Origin: Diphasiastrum complanatum
Taxonomy: Eukaryota > Streptophyta > Lycopodiopsida > Lycopodiales > Lycopodiaceae
Reading direction: 5' to 3'
NCBI GenBank assembly: GCA_029204225.1
Contig: CM055104.1
Coordinates: 23,949,285-24,013,284, forward strand
Length of the DNA stretch: 64,000 nt
Under the pieces are notes generated by a model. That model was not told the origin of the DNA, did no database searches, and saw only the letters and a list, made by a program, of their open reading frames with translations. Of the stretch, positions 1 to 11,019 are shown piece after piece (positions within the stretch are counted from its first letter, which is position 1; each line of letters opens with the position of its first letter). A program made the translations under genes and the position numbers.

Positions 1-1060
1 TTGGAGTTCAAACTGGTGTCGACAAAGGCAACTCATCTACAGACAAACGTGGATAGCCTTAAGACTCAGATAAAGCAAGCTAATCTTGCTTATGTCAAAA
101 TGGCCTAAGATAAATCAAATTTATTGAAGCCAATTCAATTTCCAATAAAAGTACATTTGTTTTGCATAAAGGTAAACACCAAAAGAGGCCATTAACAAAT
201 TTGGGCTGGAAGGTAACAAACTTGTATAAGATGTTGACTCTTTGTAGTTTCCTATGTAACGTAGAGCGAGCATGGGATGTTGATTATCTTTTCTTGTTAG
301 GGCTAAGGGAGATCATTGTTAAATAACTGAAGGAAACATAAATCATGCAAGACTTTTATGCATTTTGGAAAGATTTAAATTTAAAAATCTTCAGGAATTT
401 TAGCTTGAATGACACTCTAGGGATAGATTAGATTCTAGATGACTCGATGTTATGGAGCTGTTAGTTGGCAAGACAATTTTGTTGCACTTTAAAGCCTATT
501 AATCAAAGTCATTTCCAGAGGGGAAATGATATGGCAAAATTCAAGCTATAGTGTTTTGTTATTTCAAACCAATTTCATTTTTTATTTAATCAAATTTTTA
601 ATAATATCGATTTATGGTATCCTACGACGATTATACTATGACTAGGAAACAAATTTTGTCAATAAGGTTGAGGTTACTATGGGGATAATAAACACATGGA
701 GGGAGCATATGAGTGCTCATAAATATAAAACCTATAGTTATGTAAAATTTTGACATTTCGTAGTTTAGGCATTGTGCAATTCCATGCTTTGTTTGTAAAA
801 GATGAATATGCATTGTTGATGACGACTTTCTTTAAGGGAATGCATTGAATGCAAGGAGTACCACAAATTTTGGCTCTCCTATATATGTACATATCATTCT
901 CATTCATATCTAATGATGAATCAAGCTTTGGTAATGTCATAATATCAAAATTGGATCTCATGCTATTTTGCTTGTTTTGATATTCTCTCTCTAACTCGAG
1001 ATTGGTGTCTTCTTCATACATTATTTTGGTTATGTATTCTCTCTATTTGTGAGGAATTAG
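1..1060. other. AT-rich spacer, no recognised gene
   Basis: No domain is recognisable. The first 110 bases read as a short open plus-strand stretch rich in Lys, Gln and Leu that ends at a stop near 108. It could be the tail of a coiled-coil exon entering from the left, but it is too short to assign. A 114-codon minus-strand ORF at 677-1021 has no motif I recognise and is surrounded by stops in all frames. Confidence 0.5.
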
Positions 1061-1216
1061 TTTTTCTTTGATCTGTAGCATTCTAGATTGTGCTCTAGCC
1101 TCAGATCTGTTGGTAGATTGCAGGATTGCTCTACAGATGATCTGTGTGCCACCACAAAGCATGGTAAAGATCATTCACACATTTCTTGTGGTTTTCCACA
1201 CGTGTGAATTTGCTGG

Positions 1217-2071
1217 ATTTTTCACAGTAGGGATGTCATCTTTCATGAAGAGAATGTTTCCAATGTTGTCAATGTTGATGATGGTGTTGATGTGCCTAGT
1301 AATCATCATGATGTGCAAGATGTCTGGGATGAAGATGGAGATGCCACTCCAAAGCAACCTTCAAGGAGGACTCAAAGGCAAAGGAATAAGCCATCAAGGC
1401 TAACCTATGATGAAAAAGGAAAGCAAGTGGTGCAGAACTCTAACTTTGCTTTTCTTACCTCTTTTGATGAACCAACTTGTGTAGGTGAAGCAATTCAAAA
1501 GGAGGAATGGATCCAAGCCATGGATCATGAGCATCAAGCACTCATCAAGAACAACACTTGGAGGTTGGTGGAACTTCCAAAAGGCAAGAAGGCAATTGGG
1601 TGTTAGTGGATCTTCAAGATCAAGACAAAAGAAGATGGATCAATCAAAAGGTACAAGGCAAGATTGGTGGCAAAAGGGTATGCTCAAGAGTATGGCATTG
1701 ACTATGGTGAGGCCTTTGCACCTGTGGCAAAGATGGTAACAATTCGAACCCTTATCTCTCTTGCAATTCTTTATGGTTGGGACATGTGGCAAATGGATGT
1801 TACTAATGCTTTCTTGAATGGTGATCTTGAAGATGAAATCTACATGGAGCAACCCGAGGGATATGTTCCACATGATGAGCCTAATTATGTGTGTTTCCTA
1901 CAAAAGAAGTTGTATGGGCTTAAGCAGGCACCAAAAAGTTGGTATGCTAAGCTCAATTCCTTCTTACTCTCTCAAAACTTCATCATGAGTGAGTATGATC
2001 ATTCTCTCTACTTTAGATTGAATGATAATGGTGACATCACTTTTCTTTTGATCTATGTTGATGACATAATC
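1217..2071 (+). pseudogene. Ty1/copia pol fragment: linker and reverse transcriptase N-half
   Basis: This is the inter-domain linker and first half of a copia reverse transcriptase. It opens with the copia motif SRDVIFHEENV at about 1226-1258, runs through an acidic and basic linker (DEDGDATPKQPSRRTQ), then the RT entry motif EEWIQAMDHEHQAL. Next come KARLVAKGYAQ, the catalytic region DVTNAFLNGDLEDEIYMEQP, LYGLKQAPKSWY and finally the active-site box YVDDI at about 2053-2067. An in-frame TAG at 1604-1606 falls where copia proteins have Lys or Arg before WIFKIK. Homology stops abruptly just after YVDDI, where an oppositely oriented copia piece begins. There is no RNase H and no LTR on this side. 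It is a dead fragment. Confidence 0.93.
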
Positions 2072-2808
2072 TTCAAGATCCTTTGGATCTCCATTAATTT
2101 GACGTTGGGGTGGCCCAACCTCTTATGCCAAAGTTCCACTTATGTAAGCTCCTCCTTAACCATGTTCACACTTCCAAGAAACACATTAGCATCAAGCTTG
2201 AATAGCCTCCCTTGCTTGAATCCGTTTACAATGCAAGTGTCATTCATTATAATAGAGCAAACACCTTCCTTAAAATGAACATCTAAACCACTACCCATTA
2301 GTTGCCCAACACTAAGCAAGCTCCTAGTAAGATTAGAAACATAGAGTACATTTTCTAGATCCAATTTTTTAGGGGATCCAAGACTTAAAGAGATTGTTCC
2401 CATTCCATATATTCTACAATCTTGATCACTTGTTGTTAGAATAGACTTTTTACAACCTAAAAAAGGTACAAGAGTTGAGAAGAATTCATTTTGGAATGTC
2501 ATGTGGGAACTAGCCCCACTATCAATCCACCATGTGTCATTGGAGTAGCTCTTGCTTGTTGGTGTAGATGCCATCAAGGATGAATCAACTTCATCCTCAT
2601 AATCCTCAAGGGTAAGGTTGCCTTGCCTACTCTCATCTTGTGCATTCTTCTTTTTGTAGCACTGGGATGCAAAGTGCTTATTCTTTTCACAAAAGAAGCA
2701 GTTTTGTTTGGCTTTGTCTTTCTTCTTTCCTTTAGAGCTTGATTCTTGATCATCATCACTTTTGCCATGCTTTGGATCTTCTTCTTGGACTTCCATCATG
2801 TAGTACAC
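2072..2808 (-). pseudogene. Ty1/copia gag C-terminus, protease and pre-integrase fragment
   Basis: Read on the minus strand, this begins with a Lys/Ser-rich gag tail. A CCHC zinc knuckle follows (CFFCEKNKHFASQC, spacing C-X2-C-X4-H-X4-C), although the usual Gly before His is replaced. Next is the aspartic protease active site in WWIDSGASSHMT, then the protease body with NVLYVSNLTRSLLSVGQL. A TAG at 2140-2142 interrupts the frame. Beyond it the same frame continues into the GAG-pre-integrase motif LWHKRLGHPNVKLM, which runs to the junction at about 2072. This piece and the plus-strand RT fragment abut head-on and together look like two parts of a copia polyprotein joined in inverted order. Confidence 0.92.
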
Positions 2809-2869
2809 TTAGATTAATTTTTTAAGCACTTATCAATAGAATTGAACCATATCATGCGACATAGCTCAA

Positions 2870-3290
2870 AATTATTGTCTATCACTTGAGATAAGGCATT
2901 GAGTGATCAAGTTAGAATAATTTTGAGTTTATGACATTCACGTAACTTTGAATGCAATGCTTACATGTGAGACAACTCAATTTTGGTCCTAATCATTTTG
3001 GTGTCTCTATCACTCTGGAAAGTCAAAATTTGCTACCTAACATATGATTTTGTTGCTTATTACTTGACATGGCTCTATCAAGTGACTAGACTCAACAAGT
3101 AATATACTAAGACAACTCAAGTTCAACCCCTTGTCAAACCCCTATTACATGTGATAACCTAAATTTTATGTCTATGTGTGGTTTTCTTGCTTATCACTTG
3201 ACACAGCTCATGAAGTGATTAGACTCAACCAATCCCAAGTCTAGTATATTAAGATAGCTCAAACTTGGCCCATTGTCAACGAAATTGACT
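2870..3290. repeat. degenerate direct repeat, about 137 bp apart
   Basis: A block with the core 'cttattacttgacatggctc' at about 3056 recurs at about 3192 as 'cttatcacttgacacagctc'. In both cases it is followed by a similar 'agtgaYtagactcaac' segment and then 'aagaYagctcaa'. A weaker third copy may lie near 2880 (tatcacttgagataaggc). No coding potential is seen. Confidence 0.55.
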
Positions 3291-3347
3291 CATTATTTAT
3301 CAATATTTTTTTGTTTCTTTCTAATCATTTGATTTGTGTTGATGTAG

Positions 3348-3717
3348 GCTGAAGATGATGGGCGCAAGTATACAAATGTCGAGTACAATATTGGATACCG
3401 CCAAGGCTATAGTGCCTTGGTTGATCATCTTGCGGCACAAGGCGTACTTCCAAGGGTAAATTTTTGCTACATAATTTGTATTTCTCATAATTTGTATACG
3501 CATAATTTTCATTTCATTTCATTTTTATGATGTGTTTAGCTAATAATCATTAATTTGTTTTGTGAATATGTATGTAGAGGGCATCCGCTTCCTTTGTGGA
3601 AAAAGTACGGGAGGAAACCAAGGAGAAGAAGAGAATGAAGATGAAGGGGACGAAGGCGAAGATGAAGGACAAGATTCGGCTTCGGATGACGATGAGAGAG
3701 AAGAGAGCGAAGACTAA
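3348..3717 (+). CDS. Two exon-like blocks of an unrecognised gene, acidic C-terminus
   Basis: Block 1 (3348-3455) is 108 nt, open in one frame for 36 codons. It is preceded by a pyrimidine-rich tract and 'gatgtag' acceptor and followed by a 'gtaaat' donor, and reads AEDDGRKYTNVEYNIGYRQG and onward. Block 2 follows a 'tatgtatgtag' acceptor. If splicing uses the second AG at 3578-3579, the frame continues as GIRFLCGKS and runs into an acidic tail (EDEGDEGEDEGQDSASDDDE) that stops at 3715-3717. If the first AG at 3576-3577 is used, the tail is basic instead. I do not recognise the family; acidic tails of this kind occur in plant transposases and chromatin proteins. No upstream exon or promoter is visible, and the blocks sit beside copia debris, so a gene fragment is also possible. 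Confidence 0.33.
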
Positions 3718-4508
<791 letters not shown>

Positions 4509-4606
4509 AAACTATCTCACCTGTTTGTATGCGACCTTGTTTATCACTTGGATAACCTCTTTTTTCATTTCACGGGTTTTTTTTTGTTCCAATATTTCTG
4601 CGTAAC

Positions 4607-4850
4607 AGTGCCACGCGTGGCACTGCCACGCCATTTAAAAAAATTTCAGAACATTTGCCACGACGTGGCAAGATTGAGCTTGCTGGAAAAAGTTGCCACG
4701 CATGGCAAACTTCAAAAAAAAAAAAACATTTTGCCACGTGTGGCACACCTGAGCTTTCTGGAAAAAGTTGCCACGTGTGGCACACCTGAGCTTTCTGGAA
4801 AAAGTTGCCACGCGTGGCAAATTTCCAAAATTACAAGCATGGCAGTGCCA
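4607..4850. repeat. 37-38 bp minisatellite with palindromic CACGTG/CACGCGTG cores
   Basis: An 18-bp perfect palindrome (agtgccacgcgtggcact) lies at 4607-4624. Five further cores of the form ttgccacg-n-gtggcaa start at 4655, 4693, 4731, 4768 and 4805, giving a period of 38, 38, 37 and 37. The last (ttgccacgcgtggcaa, 4805-4820) is again a perfect palindrome, and two cores contain CACGTG, the plant G-box hexamer. Linkers share 'gagctttctggaaaaagttg'. A degenerate sixth core is near 4838-4855. Minus-strand frames through it give repeated peptides that I treat as artefacts. Confidence 0.9.
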
Positions 4851-4869
4851 CGCATATTTAAAATTTGAA

Positions 4870-6584
4870 TTTGCTTGAGCCCCCCCCCCATTGCCACACG
4901 AGGGCCGATGGGTCAAATCTGGTCCCCGTCTTATGCGCGTGGCAATGGGCCCATATTTGTAGTTGTGGTACAAGGGAAAACATGCATCCTATTTTAGCCC
5001 TCATATTTGCTACTATTCATGTTTTGCTTTATGCATGTTTGATATCTAAACGCATGCTCTTAGACATGGCCGAAAAGCAAATTGTGCATGCATGCATGCA
5101 ATATATTTCAGCCCTCCACCAAGGTCCAAACCTTAAGTGTTTTGACTGCCACCACAATTTTTAGCCTTTAACATTAATTTTCTTCCAAACTCCGTTAACC
5201 TTAACACATACTATTCCTTTTCAAAGCAAGGCCACAAAAATTACGTGATGGTCCTCCTCACCTCCTCACCGTTGGGGCTTTAGATCACGGGGCCACATGT
5301 GCTAGACGTTTGGCCTTGTCCCAATGATTAGGTGCCACATGGCTCGATGCCCTGGCCTTGCCCGAATGTACGAGTACCTGGGAAAAGTCTGTTGCGGGCA
5401 CCTGCACCTGGGGTCCCCGAGAGCGATTTTTTCTCGGGCACCCAGGAGCTCAAGACCTGCATCCCGAGTAGCCACATGCTCACCTCGAGCAACGGTACCC
5501 ACAACCCAAATAGTAGATGCTTTTTTTCTTAGGCACATGCACCGGCAAGGGCACCCCTTTCCCAGGCACCAATGCTCATCTGAGAGAATGGACAGGTCAT
5601 TATATATGGTCCCCAACAAACTCCAAAAAATGATTATGGTATAATGTTATGGCTGTCCTATGACGTGGCTCTCCGGGCGGCCTTTTAAAAGGATAAAATA
5701 AACGTGTGGCTAGGCCGGGGCCGAAGGGGCGGTGCTTCTTAGATGTGAGGCCCCCTCACCCTTAGATTCACAATGTACACTAGGACATTACCCCTAAATC
5801 GTATATGATAACGGTTAACATATTTAGCAACTGGAACGGAGGATAAATATAGTGCCGAGTACGATTCCCACTTGTCATAAAGTCGTCGTCCACACATACA
5901 CCTCTCCACCACCCATTCAAGGCCACGTGTCCCATCAATCCGTGTCGTCTCCGCATTGAGCAGTGCTAAACATACGCAGTATATGCACATTGAAATGCGA
6001 CAACCCAGATAAACTATAATTAATAAAAATTTCGCGAATTGTGGAGGCACTATTTTTTAAACTCGTGAGCTGGACTCGACTGGACATCTGAACGTCTTTC
6101 GGAGGTTGCGAGACTGCGGCTATCAAGAGTCTGAATTTTTGAATCTAGGCACTTGAGGATGCGATCACTTGGATACAGAAGGATAAGATCTCTCCTCCTA
6201 TTTGAATTAGGCTGGGAGACGTGAGGCTTAGACGATGAATCATGAAAGGATATCCATCGTATGAAAAACTACCATTACAGAACAAACCAGTTGAAGCTAG
6301 GGTATAAGAATATGCAGAGCATTGAGACTTGGACAGACAGATCAGGAACATAATACGCAGCCGCTTCTGTCAGGCTGGTTGGAAGCCTCGTATTCAACGT
6401 AAAAGGCCGATTGCTAAATTTGTTGTAAGGCTACTTAGTGCTGATGCTGGTTCATCTTCAGTTCCGCAATCTTTCACTATAAGCTTGTTGAAAGTGAGAA
6501 AAACTTGTTTTAATCTTTGCAGATTGAAAAACAAATGCAAGTAGATTAGAGTCTATTAGCAAAAGGGAAAGAAAACTGTGACCT
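4870..6584. other. Spacer upstream of the MADS exon, no supported gene
   Basis: This stretch is partly GC-rich (5240-5780) and contains overlapping open frames on both strands of about 100 codons. None has a recognisable domain, and opposite-strand openness is expected from base composition. A 'gacgtggc' element lies near 5663 and a TA-rich 'ccttttaaaaggataaaa' near 5680. I cannot tie either to a transcript. The last 270 bases could be 5' leader of the MADS gene, but no landmark shows it. Confidence 0.5.
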
Positions 6585-6766
6585 ATGGGACGCGGTAAGC
6601 TAGAAATAAAGAGAATAGAGAACGCAACAAGTCGGCAGGTGACCTTCTCAAAACGAAGGAGCGGGCTGCTGAAGAAAGCGCGTGAATTGTCAATACTTTG
6701 TGATGCCCAAGTTGTAGCCATCATATTTTCAAGCGTAGGGAAGCTTTTCCATTATGCGAGCTCAAG
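6585..6766 (+). CDS. MADS-box transcription factor, first exon (MADS domain)
   Basis: The exon encodes a complete MADS domain of about 60 residues: [18 protein letters not shown], then [40 protein letters not shown] and SS. MADS proteins bind CArG-box DNA as dimers in the nucleus and control development. The exon is 182 nt and ends in 'ctcaag|gtaggt' at 6766/6767, the position and phase at which plant MIKC-type genes usually end exon 1, so the apparent stop TAG lies in the intron. The start ATG at 6585 is the family's conserved start. Domain features ([32 protein letters not shown]) are intact; [12 protein letters not shown] and HYASS are mildly divergent. I found no I- or K-domain exon in the next 3 kb. 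Either intron 1 is long or this is an orphan exon stranded among transposons. Confidence 0.85.
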
Positions 6767-8549
6767 GTAGGTGATGCTATCAGGATCAATTTTTGTCCTA
6801 TCAACTTCCTCATCAAGTTTTTTGAGGGGATCACAAAGATAGTCCGACAGCTGCGGATAAGCTGTAGAGAATGAAACAATTTCTTTTCTTCTCTTTAATC
6901 TGTTTGGAAATCTGTCGAAGCACACTGTTCTCCATTTGGGTTTTGTTTTGCTATTGCAATGTTTGCAATCTTTAAAAGCCACTCTGATTTTTTTCTAAAT
7001 TAGTCTAATATTCCGGAAAGAAAAGTTTGGTATCAAAATTATTTTTTATAATGGCCACCTGGAAAGATGTAGCTCAAGGTAACAGTGTACATCTTATCCG
7101 GTATCTTTTATGCTCTTTATAACTCTAAAATAGTATAGCTACATATGTCAAAAGGATAGATCGCAGGCACACCGAGATTGTATCTCTTTCGAAAGGGCAG
7201 TTTTCGTGATTCTTGTAAGAAACTACAGCATCCTTCGAGCATTGTCATGGTGTCCAATAGCCTCTAAAGGGTAGCTCAAAAATTATCTTAATATGTGTGG
7301 GCTCAAATTCTACATAATTCAATGGCGGACAGCACCTTTGAGTACTTCAATTATCCAATGTATTATTCAGCCCTGATTTATCCTAGCAATCATATGGGTT
7401 GTAATCTTAGTGCCCTTAAACCAAGGAGCCCTTGGAAGCCCTTTCGGATTGAACCAGACAATATTGAGCCATCTTGGCTAAGAGAATCTGACAAATTATC
7501 TCCACTTGTAACTTTCAAAAGTTTCTCGCAACCACAGAAAGCTAGATAATCTTCACATCTTTGCATATCACGGCTTGTGCTATTATTGTCTCGCTGCTAC
7601 CACGGTCTGACTAGAGGACTTGCCGATAATTGTTATAATATGAATCTGAAGTGAGCATCATGTAGGTCAAAGTATTTTCTATTATATCGTCCACAGCCGA
7701 TGATCTCAAGAGTGAACGGACAATTTTGTGACAAAGATAATGTAGAGTAGAAGTGTTATGGCAATACTGTAGTAATTACATGAGTAATACAGCAATTGAG
7801 GAAATAATGTCGAGTGGCTAGCGTTTCAAAGCCATATATGTTTAGAGCGTGGTAAGCACAAGTAATTGTGAAAGAAGTGAAATTAGTAGTAGATGCATTG
7901 GTAAGGGACCACTTTGTCTTGTTTGTGCAATATGAAGATCGACGTAGATGTGCCCTATTAAAAAGTGTGATATGCTACAATTCAATATGGTTTGTGGCAA
8001 AGATGCTGTGCGAATGCCTTCAAATCCCTATGTTGATTGCTCGTGGGAGCCAACATCTACTCGAGTGGCTTGACTGGCGGTTGAGATCGGGTGGTGATAC
8101 TAGAGCTATGTGATGATCACAGTCTGATCACAGTCTACTGTGTGAAGTGTATATGTTGTGTTTTTTTAACTGTGCGGTAATCTCGCATTTTATGTGGTCA
8201 AGATCTGCTCTCTGATAGATGCTGGATGACCTGGGTGTCTAAGAAGTAATTAGTGATCATTTGGCAAATGTAACTAACATTGAATGTGCGACTAGTTCTT
8301 CTGATGTGAAATATAGTCACATAGGTTTACCGTTCAATAGACGTCATCTTTCAGTATATCGTCGTGCCTATTCATTGTACGTAACCGCCTCTTGCCGTTC
8401 CTATTCAATACCTTGAGTATCTAGGGGGTTGATAGTTTCACCAAATCACGTTTCAATCAATGGATTGTTGGTTTCTAATGGTTAGATTCGAACGGATCGT
8501 TGGAATCGGATTTTCATTGCCGTTTGAATTGGATTTTCACTGATCAAAA
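6767..8549. other. Putative MADS intron 1 / spacer
   Basis: If the MADS gene is whole, this is the start of its first intron. I looked for a leucine-rich K-domain exon between acceptor and donor sites and saw none. Plus-strand open frames at 7295-7549 (84 codons) and 7868-8113 (81 codons) have no domain I recognise. Confidence 0.4.
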
Positions 8550-8755
8550 CGGCCAAAAAAATAAATCCAAACTTGCTGCTCAGGTCTCCAGGCTTACGTG
8601 AGAGAGAGAGGGAGTGTGTGAGGGTAGGGAAAAAGATGAGTGAGATTCAAGACGGCCAAAAAAATAAATCCAAACTTGCTGCTCAGGTTTCCAGGGTTAC
8701 GTGAGAGAGAAATGGGAGTGTGTGAGCGTAGAGAAAAAGATGAGTGAGATTTTTA
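8550..8755. repeat. 103-bp tandem duplication
   Basis: The segment beginning 'cggccaaaaaaataaatcca' at 8550 is repeated from 8653 with a few substitutions and small indels. Each copy includes 'acttgctgctcaggt' and a purine-rich 'gtgagagaga' part and ends 'aaaaagatgagtgagatt'. Confidence 0.93.
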
Positions 8756-8900
8756 ATCATAACTGTCTTTATCAAGTTTCGCCAAAAGCAAGAAAAACAA
8801 TTGTATCCTCCATTTATCCCCTTGACACCCCATTAAAGAGTTGAATTTGACTTACAAAGATCCCACAAATTTCAAAATACCAAAAACAATCTTCAAACGT

Positions 8901-9166
8901 TTTGTGGTGCAACCAAGATTTGCAAACCAGCAGCAGAATATCAGTCCATCCGACTCCCACCGGTCACCCTGACAGAGGACCGAACTTTTCCACAACTTCT
9001 CATCCTTGACAGCCGACTCTTAACAGTGAACATTTTGTGGTGCAACCAAGATTTGCAAAGCAGCAGCAGAATATCAGTCCATCCGACTCCCACCGGTCAC
9101 CCTGACAGAGGACCGAACTTTTCTACAACCTCTCATCCTTGACAGCCGACTCTTAACAGTGAACAG
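8901..9166. repeat. 133-bp tandem duplication
   Basis: Positions 8901-9033 and 9034-9166 are almost identical. Both begin 'tttgtggtgcaaccaagatt', pass through 'ccgactcccaccggtcaccc' and end 'ctcttaacagtgaaca'. The few differences suggest a recent event. No coding potential is seen. Confidence 0.95.
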
Positions 9167-10610
9167 AAGCTGAAAAAGACAAGAAAGAAGGGAGAGAGGG
9201 AAGAGCGCTTTAGTCTAAAATTTTCTGGTTTTGCAGGATCAGGAACCCCACACACTACAACCGCCCGCAGAGAAGCCATTGAAAGCATCAATCCACAGTT
9301 TCCAGGCTCACAGAGCCACCCTCAATCGATTTTGACACTTTCATTTACTTTCCCACATAGTTGTTGCAGGGTTCCTCACTTCCTTAACACATTTTAGGCA
9401 ACTCAAATTCATAGTTAATAGTTCAAATTTCTAGTTAATATCTAACCCTTTAGAGCGTTCATTCATGCTATTTCATATACACCCATTAAAACAAGATTAC
9501 CATCAATTTCCTTTTTTAAGCCAGCAACATAACCACTACGCAGAGGCACATAGATTAGGTTGGCGAACTATTTCATGAATTACAAACCAGAATTTCATTA
9601 TTCACTCTTTTCTAGTAAGTCACAGAACATGCTTATTTTCGAAGCATCAAATTAACATAACTATTATCAATTTCAACCCCTCATCTATGGAACCAGAATC
9701 TCACTTAGATTTTCAGCATCACGAAATCCAATTCACGATTAAACTCATTCCAACAAATTGCCCATACTCTGCACGTCGGGACCCAACTGGGGGCCCTATC
9801 CTGCTGACAGGGTCCCTAGGCTGTGTTAGGCCCAAAGCAAACAACTTTTGGCATTTCGAAGCTCCAAGCATACCTCTAATACTACCACAAAGCCCCTTTG
9901 ATCACTTGGATAGGAGATGAGCATGCAAGAGAATAGGTTATGGCATCAAGCTCCCAACCAATAGTTCAACAAACAATTAGACTCCACCAAGTTCATCCCT
10001 AAAGAAAATATTGTGGTAGCAAGAGCATAGAGGGAATGACTCATCATTTATATCCAAAATATGTCTACACAAGAGGGGTGGGGATATAGGTATACTCTCC
10101 CAAACCTAGCTTCCAATCGACATGTGGATTCTCTTTTAAGAATAAGCTCTCTCCATGTACGGCTATAGTACCCAATATAAGTAATCATTCACAACCATTC
10201 TCGCATGAGACAGTGCTTTAACCAAATAGGGGCATAAGGCCTATTTTAGGCTATGGGCTATCCCTACAGTATAGTTCTTATACACATTCGGGGACAACAT
10301 AAAATTAGCTAGGCAGTAATGTACTCAGATTCTGTCGAGGACATTGCAATAGAGGTGTGCTTTCGATTGTTCTAGGATATCGTAACACCGTTGAGCAATA
10401 AGACAAATCCAAAAGTGGATTTTCTTGTGTCGAGGTCACTTGCCCAATTCACATCTCAATATCCATGTAATGTGTGGATATCGGATGGATCAGTTTCTAA
10501 ATAGTAGATGTAGGGCTGATAGTAGCTTAAACATATATGATGACTCTTACCAGAGCCTTCGAGTGGATCATTCCAAGATTAGCCATATATTGGCTCAAGG
10601 AGTGACATTC
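9167..10610. other. Non-coding, probably old LTR-retrotransposon flank
   Basis: No protein domain is recognised. A segment at 9771-9836 matches part of the chromovirus LTR at 24185-24542, which suggests retrotransposon-derived sequence. The rest shows no structure I can name. Confidence 0.5.
9771..9836. mobile_element. Fragment shared with the chromovirus LTR
   Basis: The 66-bp segment around 'cgtcgggacccaactggggg' and 'aggctgtgttaggccc' is nearly identical to about 24339-24404, inside the 358-bp LTR of the minus-strand chromovirus. Similarity does not visibly extend on either side. Within it GGGACCC and GGGTCCC can pair across about 25 bases. Confidence 0.75.
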
Positions 10611-10849
10611 AGTTAAAAAACACAGTTTAAACACCCGACCGGATCAATCACGACAACACAACATCAAGTGCAACAAGACAAGACAACAGAATAGCTCACC
10701 TCGAACTGTATATTCAACTACTCAGTAAGTACAAAGATAAAGTTGCTTAAAAGCACTCAAAGGGCTCGTAAAAGAAAGACGGCCCGATAATTCTAGAACT
10801 AAGCACACGTGGTGCCGTCGAAATAAGAAAGCACTATATAAGTCAATCA
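10611..10849 (-). mobile_element. 3' LTR of copia C1, 239 bp
   Basis: On the minus strand the LTR starts TGATTGACTTATATAGTGC and ends ...TTTTTTAACT, where the inverted copy at 17870-18108 ends ...CTTAACA. It aligns over its whole length with that copy. 'TTATATAG' near the start is a plausible TATA element. Confidence 0.88.
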
Positions 10850-11019
10850 TTGCTATTTTAACTCTCTCCCTCAATGATCAACGTCTCTCTTTATTTTAGA
10901 GTTTACTCTATTCATGGAACATACCTCCATGATAGTATTACAAGTAAAAGCTTTTTACATAACCAGATCTAAGCCAAGTTTGGCTCTAAAAGTTTCAAAC
11001 TTTTTTGTACTTAAGGCTT

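Noticed and set aside
677-1021. 114-codon minus-strand ORF
   Set aside because: No recognisable domain, no homologous segment in the window and no splice or promoter context; kept only as part of the spacer note.
5302-5644. Overlapping ~100-codon ORFs on both strands
   Set aside because: GC-rich local sequence opens frames on both strands at once; none shows a motif.
7295-8113. Two plus-strand ORFs of 84 and 81 codons
   Set aside because: No domain, no codon-level support and no splice borders; too short to accept in a plant intron or spacer.
6767-9700. MADS K-domain exon
   Set aside because: Searched by eye for leucine-rich K-domain motifs between splice sites; none seen. Short exons could still have been missed.
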